64,000 bases of DNA from Isoetes taiwanensis (Eukaryota > Streptophyta > Lycopodiopsida > Isoetales > Isoetaceae). Location of the stretch: assembly GCA_021234155.1 (NCBI GenBank), contig JAJEKV010000038.1:9700092-9764091 (forward strand), given 5' to 3'. Shown piece after piece: positions 23,421-34,348 of this stretch (positions within the stretch are counted from its first letter, which is position 1; each line of letters begins with the position of its first letter). The notes below the pieces were generated by a model that was given only the letters and a program-made list of their open reading frames with translations, searched no databases and had not been told where the DNA came from. The translations under genes and the position numbers were made by a program.

Positions 23421-25200
23421 GCGATTTTGCTGGAAATAGCATTCGGACTTCCATGCATGATAATATTCTTGAAATGGCCTCCGTGACATGCATCTACCTT
23501 GCAGCTTTGTTGCTAGAGTGTGCATCTTTGGATCTCCGGGTGGAACTAAACCCAGCCTTGCATTACCATCCTTTGTGAGATCTAACTAGGCTAGTATGTT
23601 TAGTCTTGGATTTTAAATCCTTTGAATTGCTTTAACAATGCATATACTAGTAGAGAGATGCTATAATCTACACTAGAGTCTTGTTTATACAAAGGAGACG
23701 CGTGTGATACATTTGGATAAACTAGTTGCTTTATGTCGCAGGGACATCTGTTGTGGATTACTAGATAGGTGAAGATAGTATTCTTTGTAACTTATAGAGG
23801 GTTTGGTATGAAATTAAGTTGTGTAGCTTGCTTGCATGTCGTTTAATGTGATGGTTTGATTTATTACAGGAACAATTGGGAATGTTTGCATGGAGAGTCT
23901 GGTGCTAGGATGTGCATATCATGGAACTTGCTTGCTTGCTAGCTACGGTAATGATTTGGAATTCATGGAGGTGATGATTGAATAAACTAGGTGTTTTGTC
24001 TCCCACGGTCATGCATGTTTCTTGAGCTCGGACTTTTTTCTCGACATGCATTACTACATGGGCTTAAGATATTGTTTTTGTAACTTATCCGTGGTTTGAG
24101 ATCAAATTGAAATGCATCTAAGTTGGCAAGTTTAGGGTGACTAGTTATTGTTGGACTCATTTTCCCTGTGGTCATGCATGTTATTTGGGGATAGACTTTA
24201 GTTATTGGAGCCCCACATGGAGAGATCTTTGTTGAGCTGTTGCATTATCGCGCAACTTATGCCCCGCTACATCTAAAATAAATCTCTTTGGATCGTTACT
24301 TGCACTTGCATCACAAGAACAATATAATTCCGAATAATAAACCCTATACAACAACTAGATCTCCTAGCGGCGACCCACCTATTTACTCAATGATCGAATT
24401 TCTAGGATCATAAATAATTACCTTCGGTTTTCTGAGTATAATCGTGGAATTTTTACAGCCATGAATAGTCACCTTAGGTTATTTAATACTGCTTTAAACA
24501 ATAAACAACCTTCACTATAACCATGAACCATAAAAAACGTCTTAATGTGCCCACTTACATTTCTTCCTTCCTTCCTTCCTTCCATTTGCATCATGAAACT
24601 TGAAGAAACATTAATGATAGACAAACAACCACCCACCCCACTATTCTCACACATTATTATAGATAGAACAAATATACTTAATAAACCATGAACTTATTCT
24701 CACATGGTCCCTTACCAACCCAATGGTGCTTGAATTCAAAACTAATCGCAGCCCTTCCCACATCCACATGCAACAATCGTAACTAACACATCAACATGCG
24801 ACAATTGTAACTACCACATCAACATGCAACAACTATCACTTCATTCTAATGCACAAATTCTTACAACCTTCATAAAATCTAAGAAAATCTTACAAAATCT
24901 AAAAGAATGTAAGCCTCATAAAATCACATAGAATCTTGGAGAATCTAGAGGCTTCTTAGGATAATTTTTGGAAATATAGGGTAATTCTACTCTATATGTC
25001 CAACTGCATCCTACTCCAACAACACCTCAACACCTAAGCAGAACTTAGTAATGCAAATGCGAACCATCAGCTTCACAAAATGTGAATGTTTTAAAATAGC
25101 AATTTCGTTTCAAACACTCTATTGTCTACAACTACAACTCTCCGGCCACTTCACTCTCCGGCCATGGAGGGCAACCCTCCGTGCGCAGCACCTTGTTTTG
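23421..25200. other. no gene seen; decayed local repeats
   Basis: Sequence related to the left flank of Element 1 (GCGATTTTGCTGGAAATAG, TTGCTTGCTAGCTACGG) continues to about 24,200. A (TTCC)n run sits at 24,558-24,585. No supported coding region. Confidence 0.55.
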
Positions 25201-25363
25201 ATATTTTTCCCTAAAACGCATTAATATTACGCCTCGGAATACAAAATTTCAGCCTCAATGGAGTTATAGAAAAAAAGATAAAAATAAATAAGTTTTCCAG
25301 CACTGGGTGCTTAGGGGGTGCTTGGCTGGCGTGAAAATGCCCCCCAGCTCCATGCTTTCACCC
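25201..25363 (-). mobile_element. partial MITE (family of 31,138-31,418)
   Basis: Ends in CCCCCCAGCTCCATGCTTTC followed by ACCC and contains ATTACGCCTCGGAATACAAA, ATTTCAGCCTCAATGGAG and GGGGGTGCTTGGCTGGCG. It corresponds in reverse to the left half of the complete copy at 31,138. The opposite terminus is missing. Confidence 0.7.
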
Positions 25364-25589
25364 TGCATTGAATACTAACAATTAGCAGATTGTATATACT
25401 TCAGCAAAAGCCATGAAAATACAGTACCTAGTAACAACTATTCTGAGATGTATCAACAATGCTAAGATTTAACATATAAAATACAACTGAGCATAGAGAT
25501 ATCTTTGAGTGTAAATTTGTAGGGAGGAACAACAGTTCTACATGGAAGTGAGGATAAACTTGATGAGTAGTGCTTCCTTATTTACTACC

Positions 25590-25650
25590 TGCAAAAGCAA
25601 AAGCAAAAGCAAAAGCAAAAGCAAAAGCAAAAGCAAAAGCAAAAGCAAAG
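25590..25650. repeat. (GCAAAA)n hexamer repeat
   Basis: About ten perfect hexamers, which create a false (SK)n open frame. Confidence 0.95.
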
Positions 25651-26859
25651 AGATTAAACTCACAACATGCCTACATTCAATTTCTAATGTCATGCCATCT
25701 AACCTCAATTATGTCGCTCCATTGGTCCTGAATTTTTCCTTTGATCCTTTGTGGTACTATAAGCTTGATCTTGTAATCTGCTTCCTTTGCCAAAGGCCTC
25801 GGGAGAATGCAATCCTTCAAAACCTCTATAATATTTCGTAGCATCAAGCAGGTCCATGGGGCAACAGTTTCATCAACATCCAGAAGCTATAAAATACATC
25901 CTAAACTCTAGAATAATCCAGATTATCTCAGATCAATAAACTATCCGAATGACTGCAAACCCTGCTTGGTCTGAGCACCCACGATTCTTCAAATTGAAGA
26001 CTTGAGCAGCAACCAGGTTCTTCTAACCTTGCATCTATGTGTTCTCAGAGACAAAAGAAAATGGGAAAAGCCAGATGGCAAAGAAAAGTGAGTACCTCAT
26101 TGCTAACATCTCTTGCCATCTTAGCTTTTTCTATAGAGGCTGAGCTATAAGCAATTTCTATACTGCTTTACAGATAATTAAAATGGACCAGTTTGCACCA
26201 CTCAGCTTTCCCTACCCTATTTCTACCGCATGTAAGTCGACAGACATGTCATAATGAATGGCATGCTTAAGATCAGACAAATCTAAGCATTTTGATGCAG
26301 CACCTGTTGTTACAATAACATCTGTCGGCCCTCTTATTAAAGAAGAAAGCGCATATCAAGTTTTTCAATCTCTGGTATTATCACAATGGTCCAATGTGAT
26401 CTTTTTTAGATGTAGATAATATTTTCAGACAAACACTTTTTGACCTCCCTTTGCTTCTCTCTCTCTCTCTCCGTTTATCATAATGCTCCGTTTTTCATTA
26501 TGGGCAAAAGATATCAAGAACGGAAATCAGAACAAAATTTCCCATAAGGGCTTTCCTGCTCCGTAACTCTCTGGCCGGCCAAAAATTGTGATTATAAACT
26601 CAATTGTTGCTATGCAAAGAAGTGGAAGGCGTTCCTTCCATGGTGAGGAAAATTGAGCAACCAATCTTTGATGCCTCCCAAGAACCTCCACACAATGTAA
26701 AACCCTACTCCAGAAGTACCAAGCACTATCTCTGCAAATCAATGTTTCTATTTTTACCAGCAATGGTGCCACGAATCAAAGGTCGTCTTTGGCGGTGCCA
26801 TAGATGATAATTCGAGAATAGCCAATGCAAACTTTTTTTCCTTTAGCGTTTTTTTTCAA
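25651..26859. other. no gene seen
   Basis: Mostly unique-looking AT-rich sequence. A minus-strand frame at 26,527-26,772 (81 codons) has no recognised domain. Confidence 0.45.
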
Positions 26860-26937
26860 CCGTCGGACGGGTCAAACAAATTTCAGTTGTTGGATCTAGG
26901 GCGTGATCCACGACCCTATAACATTATAATATAGGAG

Positions 26938-26940
<3 letters not shown>
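26860..26940 (-). mobile_element. possible Helitron-like 5' end
   Basis: On the minus strand the sequence after AATAA begins TCCTCCTATATTATAATG and continues with a GATCCAAC and CCGTCCGACGG segment. A TC start after A is compatible with a Helitron 5' end. Similar GATCCAACGGTC and CCGACGGCC motifs occur near 10,918-10,960, before the Helitron 3' end at 11,144. Weak evidence. Confidence 0.2.
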
Positions 26941-27103
<163 letters not shown>

Positions 27104-27240
27104 TTATGCCTGCCTAACCCCTTACAACATTTGTTGCAATCTTAATTTGTACATGTAACACGACACCTCAACAAAATTTAACCTCATTCATTTGATCTTT
27201 AGAATTTTGAATCTACAGTTAAAAAAATTAGAAAAGCTTC

Positions 27241-27527
27241 GAAAAATAACTTGTCTCATCTGCAAAGGCTCCGAAGCTCTAGAGAGAGGCTCATGCCAGT
27301 ACGCGTACACCCATTTGCACATGAAGAAGCGCAGACTTATAGCTTCCATTGAGACAGGACGTTGGGCTCCAGAAGCACGGGAGAAAAGGCTGTGTTGCCA
27401 CCAGGGCGCTATTGAAGATGAACGTCATGCCCTTCAGATCTGCCCAGCGTTTGCCCATATCCGAAAGCAGTTCTTACAATATGGCTACTGCAATCTATCT
27501 GTGTTCATCCTATTATCAATAAGTTAA
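27241..27527 (+). mobile_element. LINE C-terminal zinc-finger fragment
   Basis: The frame reads KKRRLIASIETGRWAPEARE, then KRLCCHQGAIEDERHALQIC and PAFAHIRKQF. This is the I..E.GRW..., C-x-C..G..EDE.H.L..CP pattern at the C-terminus of one LINE group. The first cysteine pair is disturbed (LCCHQG). No tail or target duplication was found. Confidence 0.7.
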
Positions 27528-28437
27528 CGTATGATTATTTGTGCATCTAGACAACAACATATCATAGAAGAATCTATGCTAAAGTTGGAGGTAACATTAA
27601 CAAATCTTTCCGAAGCATGTGACGAAATAAATGAAGGAGCCAAGCTTTTTCAAGAACCCTTTGCATCTGGATCACATATGAAAAGAGAAAAAGTGAATCC
27701 AGACAAAGTGACATTGATTAAGCATTCTTGATGTTTGTGCTAGAATGGCCACCTTAAAGAATGGCAGATATATATTGAGTCTTGTTGTGGACAAGCCGAC
27801 TTAGATCTTATTGAGTTGGATGCAGTAATTAATATGTATGGGTGGCTTACTAAACACAAGGGTGACGGAGATCAGCTTGTGCACCAGATAGTTAAGCAGC
27901 TTATATATGCTGTTAATGTTGACCCTCTAGCCCACACTGCGCGGAAAACATGCAATAGCATTTGCATGCCCTAGACACTTTCTGCCGAGCCATGGGAATG
28001 CGGTCAATTTAACCAATATAATCACATGTCGATGGGGGTTACGAAACCTTTCCATGAATTTAACACCTTCTACTCCTTGCAGAGTTTAATGTTGAGGATT
28101 TTAGTTTCCATGCTAATTATTCATAAAGGGACCCATCCTTGAAAATTGCACTTAGTTTGTTGATTGAAGGTGCTAGTTCAGGTATCATTATCTTCAATTG
28201 AATGCAAGTGGACCTAGGATCTTTGATATCAAACATTTAGTTACTATTTTGAAATTTCCTTTCTTAGTGATATTATCATGATTAACTTGTACAAGTATTT
28301 GGACGATCCAGTTTACGACAAGAGGGAAAGTTTTGCAAGTTGGGGAGAATACATTAGTTTCTATGCACAATACGCAGGTAGGTGACGATCGCCTGTTGTA
28401 TCCACAAAGAGTAAGCAAAGTCGAAATTAGGCAGAAA
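27528..28437. other. unrecognised; weak coding-like stretch
   Basis: A 66-codon plus frame (27,531-27,731) with a coiled-coil-like start (SMLKLEVTLTNLSEACDEIN) directly follows the LINE piece. No domain was recognised. The rest has no supported gene. Confidence 0.35.
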
Positions 28438-28503
28438 GGGAGTCAGAGTCAGAGTCAGAGTCAGAGTCAGAGTCAGAGTCAGAGTAAGAGTCAGAGTCAG
28501 AGG
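28438..28503. repeat. (AGTCAG)n hexamer repeat
   Basis: About ten hexamers with two single-base variants. The encoded (QS)n and (TL)n frames are artefacts. Confidence 0.95.
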
Positions 28504-29466
28504 CAGACGAATCAACCATTTGATAGTGGACAAGGGGGTCCCAACAATTTTAAACAAGGTGCTGCGCACAGAGGGTTGCCCTCTGGTGGCCTGAGAGTGA
28601 GTTTTCATGGGTTCTGTTGTGTGGGGCCATGTAAATGCTATGAATGCAGGTTGTCGTCTTTTTAGCCCAAGAAGGTGCTCGTTGTCTATTTGGACTCGAA
28701 CTTATGACATGACTGAGATAGTGAATGAACCCAAGAGCAATAGTGTTTGTCTTTATTAATAAAGTTGCTATTCGTCGAGATGGTTGAAATGTATTACTTT
28801 ATCATGTAGTAACACAAAAACTTACACTACGATTGCACGGTGTTAATCACCCATCATGAATAACACTAGAAAAATTAAACTGTACCTTGTCTATCATTAT
28901 CACCTGCAGTTCTGATTTCCAAAATAAAGTATATCTTGCATCAGTCACCAAAACATGGACTCCTGGCATCGTCTAGCAACTAAATGGGCATAAAGATTGT
29001 ACATAGTTGTTCTAGGTATAGAAGATTGCCTGGCATCTTATCATGTATATTCTTTGGGAGAAGGGTATATCACGTGTCTTACTAGATATTATCATGTTTG
29101 CAAACACTTATGTCCATTGTTAAAAATCTAGAATATCCTTTTTGTAATAAGCAAGATAATTGTTCTCCTGTTAAGAGTGTGGCTCGTTCAAGTGGATAAG
29201 AAGGTTGAAATCAGTTATAAATAGTACAACAAACAGAAGAGACTTCGTTTTGCTGTTACACGGGTCACAACAAAGACCAAAGACTATCTTGCATTGCAAT
29301 CTTCCAGCAGATTATCAATAACATTGATAATGTATTTCATGCAATTTTGGTTATGGAGAAGCCATAAGCACATTTCTTCACATAATCATAATTCATGCCA
29401 GAGTATTTAAAAGGAATGGAACTTGGGCATTATAGAAAAGCACAGATACAATAACAAAGAACTTAC
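28504..29466. other. no gene seen
   Basis: No recognised coding or repeat family. Confidence 0.5.
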
Positions 29467-29596
29467 CTATGGAGGATCTCATTCACTACGTTAATTGTCA
29501 CAACAAACTCCTCATCACTCAAATAGCTTCGAATGCGTTCCTTCAGGACAAGACGAGCAGGATCAAAGGCTCATGTACTGTGGCAGGCGCAGCAAC
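29467..29596 (-). pseudogene. exon relic of an unrecognised gene
   Basis: On the minus strand an acceptor (ATATGCAG, ending at 29,597) and a canonical donor (CATAG|GTAAGT at 29,466) bracket 130 bp. Its latter part is open and coding-like: FDPARLVLKERIRSYLSDEE then FVVTINVVNEILHR. The first third is in another frame (VAAPATVHEP), so the exon is frameshifted. I do not recognise the family. Confidence 0.35.
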
Positions 29597-29838
29597 CTGC
29601 ATATAACTTTACCATCTCCACATGTCTCAACCCTAAACTTTAGCATATCAAAAACAGGTCAAAACAATGGGATCATTTTCATTCTCTACTCTTGTTCAGG
29701 AACTCAAAATCTTTTAAAGTTGGTTCCAAATCCGTCTGCATTCTCATCTTCAAGCCCAAGAAAATCTGGGGTATTATTTCACTCTTTATCCACTAAATCA
29801 CATACCCAAAATATTAAGCGAGGACTAAGCACCGGTTA

Positions 29839-30764
29839 GCCGATTTTCGAAAGTGGTTGCCCAAAGAACAGGGCCACCGAGGCAATTTTCAACCCGATAA
29901 TTATTGGCATATATGCTCGGGCATCTACTAGCATATACCTAGGATATGCCACAAATCCACACGGACCAAAAAAAAAAGAAAAAAAAATGTTTATTAGACT
30001 TTCAGACATTTAATAACAAAAATATTTTCCATTTCATTCATCCCAAACCTTCAAATAAAAATATCTTTCAGTCGTTGACTTGCCTATAAAAAGTGTGCTT
30101 TAAAAAAGACCAGCATAAGTTTTTAAAGATCAGCATACTTCAAGTATATGGATTTTATTATCTCCAGAAATATCTATTGCAATTATTCCCAATGTTTGAT
30201 CTATTTGATAAAAAACAGGTAGGACCTGCCTTCTTTAGTATAAAATATGTACCTGCTGGCCTCCAAAAGTCTGCTTCATTACCTATTCTTAAAGCACATC
30301 ACTCAGGTGCCGTAGATATTTCAAATATAAATTGAGAGAAATTATTGTATTCTTGGTAAAGGATATCAACTGCAGACATTGTACATCCACTATAGAAAAA
30401 TTGTTAAAGAATTTCGACATAAATTCTATGCGTATCACCAACATAATCACACCCTTTTCCAAACCACCACGTTGTAATTTTCTTGCAAACGAGATGCCAT
30501 ATTGTGTATTTCCAACAACTTCATCCTTTTTATCTACATGCCATCTTGTTGTTGGTTTGGGTATTTCGAGGACTTCATCCTTTTCATTTGATAGAAATCT
30601 TGTCCAAGTTGCCTTCCTGCAGAGATCGTTTGATCACATCTTTCTCAACATCATCATCTTTAGCAATTCTCTCATTTTTTCTCACAGTTGGGATGATCAT
30701 CATCAACCACAATTTCATTCTTCCCACTTTCTTTCGCAGAAAGCTTTATCTTTTTGCAAAATAT
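29839..30764. other. no clear gene; possible 3' remains of the YTH relic
   Basis: A dispersed-repeat fragment lies at 29,905-29,990, followed by an A-rich run. The minus strand from 30,764 to about 30,450 may be the decayed tail of the YTH gene. Plus-strand frames at 30,093-30,872 overlap it and are unsupported. Confidence 0.35.
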
Positions 30765-31700
30765 TGTTTGGTGACCCGTCTTCAACGTGTCTCTTCTCTT
30801 CCATTGATTTCTGCCTGCTATTATAGTGCTCAAAATCGTCCAGCAAAGAAGTCTTATGTGAGTACTGTTTGAAAATATTCAACAATTCAATCCCCTGCTT
30901 AAACTTTACTTATTGAGTAGCTCTACTATTTGTGACAGGTCATTATTCTCTAGTACGATGTGGCAAAATTGTCTATTGGGGATGTGCTTGACAATATGCC
31001 ATTTAACACTGAAGCAATCATTCTACTTTTTATCATGCTACCAGAAACCCATGCTCTTAATAAAATCTACAGGTCCAGTCATTTCTGCCACTCCACAAAA
31101 CTGCCCGCTACCATTCAAGAGAAAAGGAAAAATAATAGGGTCAAAGCATGGAGCTGGGGGGCATTTTTGCGCCAGCCAAGCACCCCCTAAGCACCTAATG
31201 TGGGAAATTTTACTTATTTTTAACTATTTTTCTATAACTCCGATGAAGCTGAAATTTTGTATTCCAAGGCGTAATATGAATGCGTTTCAGGGAAAAATAT
31301 CAAAAAAATAAAAGAAAAATATTTTTAAAAAATACAAAGAAAATAGCTCCAGAAAGCACCTCCTAAGCACCATGTGTCGCTGACACAAAAAGTGTCCCCC
31401 ACCTCCATGCTTTGACCCAATAGGTAGCGCAATCCTGGTTTACTAGTAACCTTCGCTCGTGCCTCCTGATATGATACATCTAATCTTTTATTTCCTTTTG
31501 CTGTGCTAGTCCAAATGCCATATTTTATGCTTTTATGCACATCTTCTTCACTATAAGAGTTAATTACGAAAAACCTTGCATCCTCATATGAGGTTGCAAA
31601 CTCTGGCTTATTGTAATGGTTGTCACTTCCTTTCAAAATGTGCCATCCTGGAAACCTCTCTGACTACTTTAAATGGACTGGCCCCCCAACATGTTCATTC
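30765..31700 (-). pseudogene. YTH-domain (ECT-type m6A reader) pseudogene, split by a MITE
   Basis: Read on the minus strand: LNEHVGGP (about 31,690), NKPEFATSYEDARFFVINSY, then SEEDVHKSIKYGIWTSTAKG, up to SYQEARAK at 31,451. After the MITE come NGSGQFCGVAEMTGPVDF, FSVKWHIVKHIPN and HIVLENND, and near 30,820 LDDFEHYNSRQKSMEEKR. These are the conserved segments, in order, of plant YTH proteins that bind N6-methyladenosine in RNA. In-frame stops occur (FW*HDKK*ND) and a frameshift follows the MITE. The MITE at 31,138-31,418 interrupts the YTH domain. No introns are evident between the domain pieces. Confidence 0.8.
31138..31418. mobile_element. 281-bp MITE with about 30-bp TIRs
   Basis: The ends are inverted copies of GGGTCAAAGCATGGAG(C/G)TGG, continuing GGGGCA.TTTTTG with few mismatches. 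The element is flanked by AATA on both sides (31,134-31,137 and 31,419-31,422). Removing the insert and one AATA rejoins the YTH-like coding sequence, which supports the boundaries. Partial copies lie at 11,504-11,617 and 25,201-25,363. No coding capacity. Confidence 0.85.
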
Positions 31701-31719
31701 AAGACATCAAAGTCCATAT

Positions 31720-32306
31720 TCATGCTTGGTGGGAAAAACAAACCCAGTTATGGCTTGTTATGCTCAAATCCTTAAGTGTAACCATTTACTCTGCTCCCCA
31801 ACAAATTCGCTTTCTCTCTCCCGATTTGCTAAATTTTGTTGGTCTCGGTTGCAATTAAAGTTGTTATTTTTGTTTCGAACATATAATGGGGCATCCGGTC
31901 TAGGAGATATAGGTGGGAAAGAACACGGGGTGATTTCTTTCCGTGCCTTTTCTCCAACCAAGCATAACCATTACGCTTTTATCAAAGATCATAACAAACT
32001 TCTTCCGAGGTATTGTTGGATTTCGGGCAGGCAAATGGACGAACCCACTAGGGTAATGAACAATTGGAGAATAAGTTCTTGAATTCATCAGAAGTGGAAC
32101 AGAACATGCAGGACCAACATCCTCTACATACCCAGGTGCAGCCATCATTACAGGTGGAGATAAACACTGCAACATTTGTTGACAGAAGGGTTTCTCTCCC
32201 ACATAAAGAGGTTCTCCGCTGCTCGTTCTTCGGAACATGGGGAAACCGTAGCTTGTTGATAAAAGGGCAAACATCGCCACCATAGTCACTGCTACAATTC
32301 CAGGCA
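31720..32306. other. unassigned; possible further relics of flanking genes
   Basis: Overlapping open frames exist on both strands (31,576-32,082 plus, 31,900-32,319 minus) without recognisable domains. Confidence 0.35.
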
Positions 32307-32485
32307 TCATATAAAGCAACCTGGATCACCCAAATACAACTTCATTCCTACTACCCATGTATCTGTTGGATGCTCAAAACTCTGCCATGCTGTACTAGAA
32401 CTATGATCATAAAAAATCAAATTTCCAACCTCCTCTAGAGCTAGAGAGCTTACATTTTTTCCTGAAGTGCCTGCACTCCATATGA
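32307..32485 (-). pseudogene. bulb-lectin domain fragment of a G-type lectin receptor-like kinase
   Basis: The minus frame reads VAFIWSAGTSGKNVSSLALE, EVGNLIFYDHSSSTAWQSFE, HPTDTWVVGMKL. VWSA, GNL.FYD and WQSFEHPTDT are hallmarks of the B_lectin domain of S-receptor-like kinases, which act as plasma-membrane receptors. Only this segment is recognisable; the kinase and S-locus domains are absent. It is fused in frame to the LEA-like repeat frame upstream (32,795-32,520), apparently by rearrangement. Confidence 0.7.
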
Positions 32486-32519
32486 ATGCAACCCTTTGAA
32501 AACAAAATTTTGAGCTCTT

Positions 32520-33305
32520 GAAAATTTTTATTACCTCGGCGGATCGCTTTGAAAATTTTCTCCTTTGCAAAGCAGTTGCTTTGAAAAGAATAACACTGAC
32601 AAATCCCTTCCCCTGCTCCGTTGCTTCAGTTCCTTTCTGTTGAGCATCTGATGCATTATCACTACCTTTACCCTCGGCATGTGATACATAGTCACTAGCC
32701 TTGTTGGATGCATCTGATGCATATTCATTGCCTTTGCCCTTGTCATGTGATGCATATTCACCGGCCTTGTTGGATGCATCCGACGCGCGATTCACCGCCT
32801 TTGCCCTTTGGCATGGGATGCATATTCACCGGCCTTTGTTGGATGCATCGATGCATATTCATGCGCTTTTGCCCTTAGCATTGAATGCATATTCACCAAC
32901 CTTTTCAGGTTTGATTCAGACCTTCTCTGCAAATGGGGCGTCGATACATATTCATCGCCCTTGTTCTTTGCATGAGATGCATATTCTTTTGCCTTCAAGC
33001 ACAGATCCGAGGCATATTCACTTCATTTACCCTTTGCATGGGATGTATATTCACCCGGCTTTCCTCGCTATATGAGATGACAGTCCCTCAATGCTTTCCT
33101 CGCTTCTGGCCGCTGACAAAGATGGATCAACGACTCATTTTTTTGCATCAACACTCTGTTCTCTGACGTCGCCAACATATTCAGAGGCCTTGCCCTGCAT
33201 TTTTTCGCTCTTGGCCTTGGCATATTGAGAAACCTGCTCTGAATCGAGGGTGGCTACACTGAGGGCAAGACATCCGATCAAAACACCCACCCAAATTCTC
33301 GCCAT
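32520..33305 (-). pseudogene. secreted LEA-like 11-mer repeat protein (frameshifted)
   Basis: On the minus strand an ATG at 33,305 starts MARIWVGVLIGCLALSVATL, a signal peptide, followed by VSQYAKAKSEKMQGKASEYV. The rest consists of 11-residue units such as AGEYASHAKGK, GNEYASDASNK and ASDYVSHAEGK, in about six recognisable repeats over 32,990-32,620. Hydrophilic Ala/Lys/Glu-rich 11-mers are typical of group 3 LEA (LEA_4) desiccation proteins, and a signal peptide would place this one in the secretory pathway. At least three frameshifts, one in an A7 run (about 33,130), break the frame. Assembly error at homopolymers cannot be excluded, so it might be an intact gene. Confidence 0.6.
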
Positions 33306-33404
33306 CGCCTAAGTGGAGACCTCTCCAGGTTAGTAGGTTTCGAGGGACCCCCACCACCGAAGTGACCTAGCATTTACAGCTAGTAATGGGTTTTTAGCAG
33401 TCAC

Positions 33405-33500
33405 CAGCATATTCTAGAGATATTCTAGGATATACCTAGGATATGCCAAAAGCCCACATAAACAAGGGTTTGCCCCCCTAGGGCAACCCAAAAATGCCAC
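33405..33500 (-). repeat. dispersed repeat, reverse copy of 11,618-11,715
   Basis: Contains GCAGTCACCAGCATATTCTA, GGATATGCCAAAAGCCCAC and GGGTTTGCCCCCCTAGGGC, matching the other copy at about 90 percent by eye. Confidence 0.7.
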
Positions 33501-33717
33501 AGAGATGGAAAGTTGAAGTGTGAAGGAATGCAAAACGTTGTCTTTATGGTCGGCAAACATATGCTACAGGTAAAGTTCACGTTTTTTAGATTAATGTGCG
33601 TTTCTTGTGTTGGTCAATAGGTAATGATAAAAAATAATTTTATTTTTTTATTCTGGGATAACTTTTGGGGGATAAAAGGGGGAGGAGGGGGAGCAGGGAG
33701 GACAGGGGTAAAAAAAA

Positions 33718-34272
33718 ATGGCGAGCAAAGTGGCAGCAATGGCAATGGCGATGGTGCTGGTAGGAATGCTTGGGATTGGGATGGCGATGGGGCAAGGGGG
33801 GGCGTTTAAGGTAGAAAAATTTGCTCTGTATTTGCACGACAAGATCACGAGTCCAAATGCAACAGGAGTAAGGGTAGCAGGGCCAAACGGGGACACAACA
33901 ACGACGCAGTTTGGATCCCTATTTGTGATCGACAACATAATCACAGCGGAGCAATCGAATACCTCCACCCAACTCGGCAGAGCCAAAGGGACCTTCATGG
34001 TCGCCTCGGTGGACGAAAGCTACGCGTTTCTGGCCTTCTCTGCCGTCCTCAACACCTCGGCTTATAACGGGACCCTTGCTTTCCAAGGCACCGACGCCTC
34101 TGTCGGGCCGTCCAGTTCTAAGGAGCTTGCCATCGTTGGTGGTACTGGAGATTTTCGCCTTGCTCTTGGCTTTGCTAATTATACCACTGTTGAGCTTGAT
34201 ATCCCTGATAGCACTGTCTTGCTTAACTGCACCGTTTTTCTTCCTATTCTTGACTCCCTTGCCAGTTTTTAG
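33718..34272 (+). CDS. dirigent protein
   Basis: Dirigent proteins are secreted beta-barrel proteins that steer stereospecific coupling of monolignol radicals in lignan and related cell-wall phenolic synthesis. The 184-residue product has the usual family length. Residues 1-25 are a signal peptide (MASKVAAMAMAMVLVGMLGI, then GMAMG). The domain follows: FALYLHDKITSPNATGVRVA, FGSLFVIDNIITAEQSNTST, LGRAKGTFMVASVDESYAFL, FSAVLNTSAYNGTLAFQGTD and ELAIVGGTGDFRLALGFANY. The LHD, FGS.FV.DN.IT, LGRA.G and GGTG.F.LA motifs are family hallmarks. Several N-glycosylation sequons (NAT, NTS, NGT, NYT, NCT) fit a secreted protein. The frame is intronless, as is common in the family. The reverse-strand frames over it are shadows. 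It is the only clearly intact conserved gene in the window. The subfamily cannot be told by eye. Confidence 0.95.
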   Translation: MASKVAAMAMAMVLVGMLGIGMAMGQGGAFKVEKFALYLHDKITSPNATGVRVAGPNGDTTTTQFGSLFVIDNIITAEQSNTSTQLGRAKGTFMVASVDESYAFLAFSAVLNTSAYNGTLAFQGTDASVGPSSSKELAIVGGTGDFRLALGFANYTTVELDIPDSTVLLNCTVFLPILDSLASF

Positions 34273-34348
34273 TTCTTCAGCCTTCTGCTTCCAGCCCAGA
34301 TCTGGCATTGAAGGAGGAGGTCTGTTATGTAATAATATTTGGTTTTGA

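Noticed and set aside
30332-30872. Plus-strand open frames of 129-164 codons
   Set aside because: They lie antisense to the YTH relic and show no protein family features.
33640-34348. Minus-strand and out-of-frame open frames over the dirigent gene
   Set aside because: Shadows of the intact dirigent reading frame.
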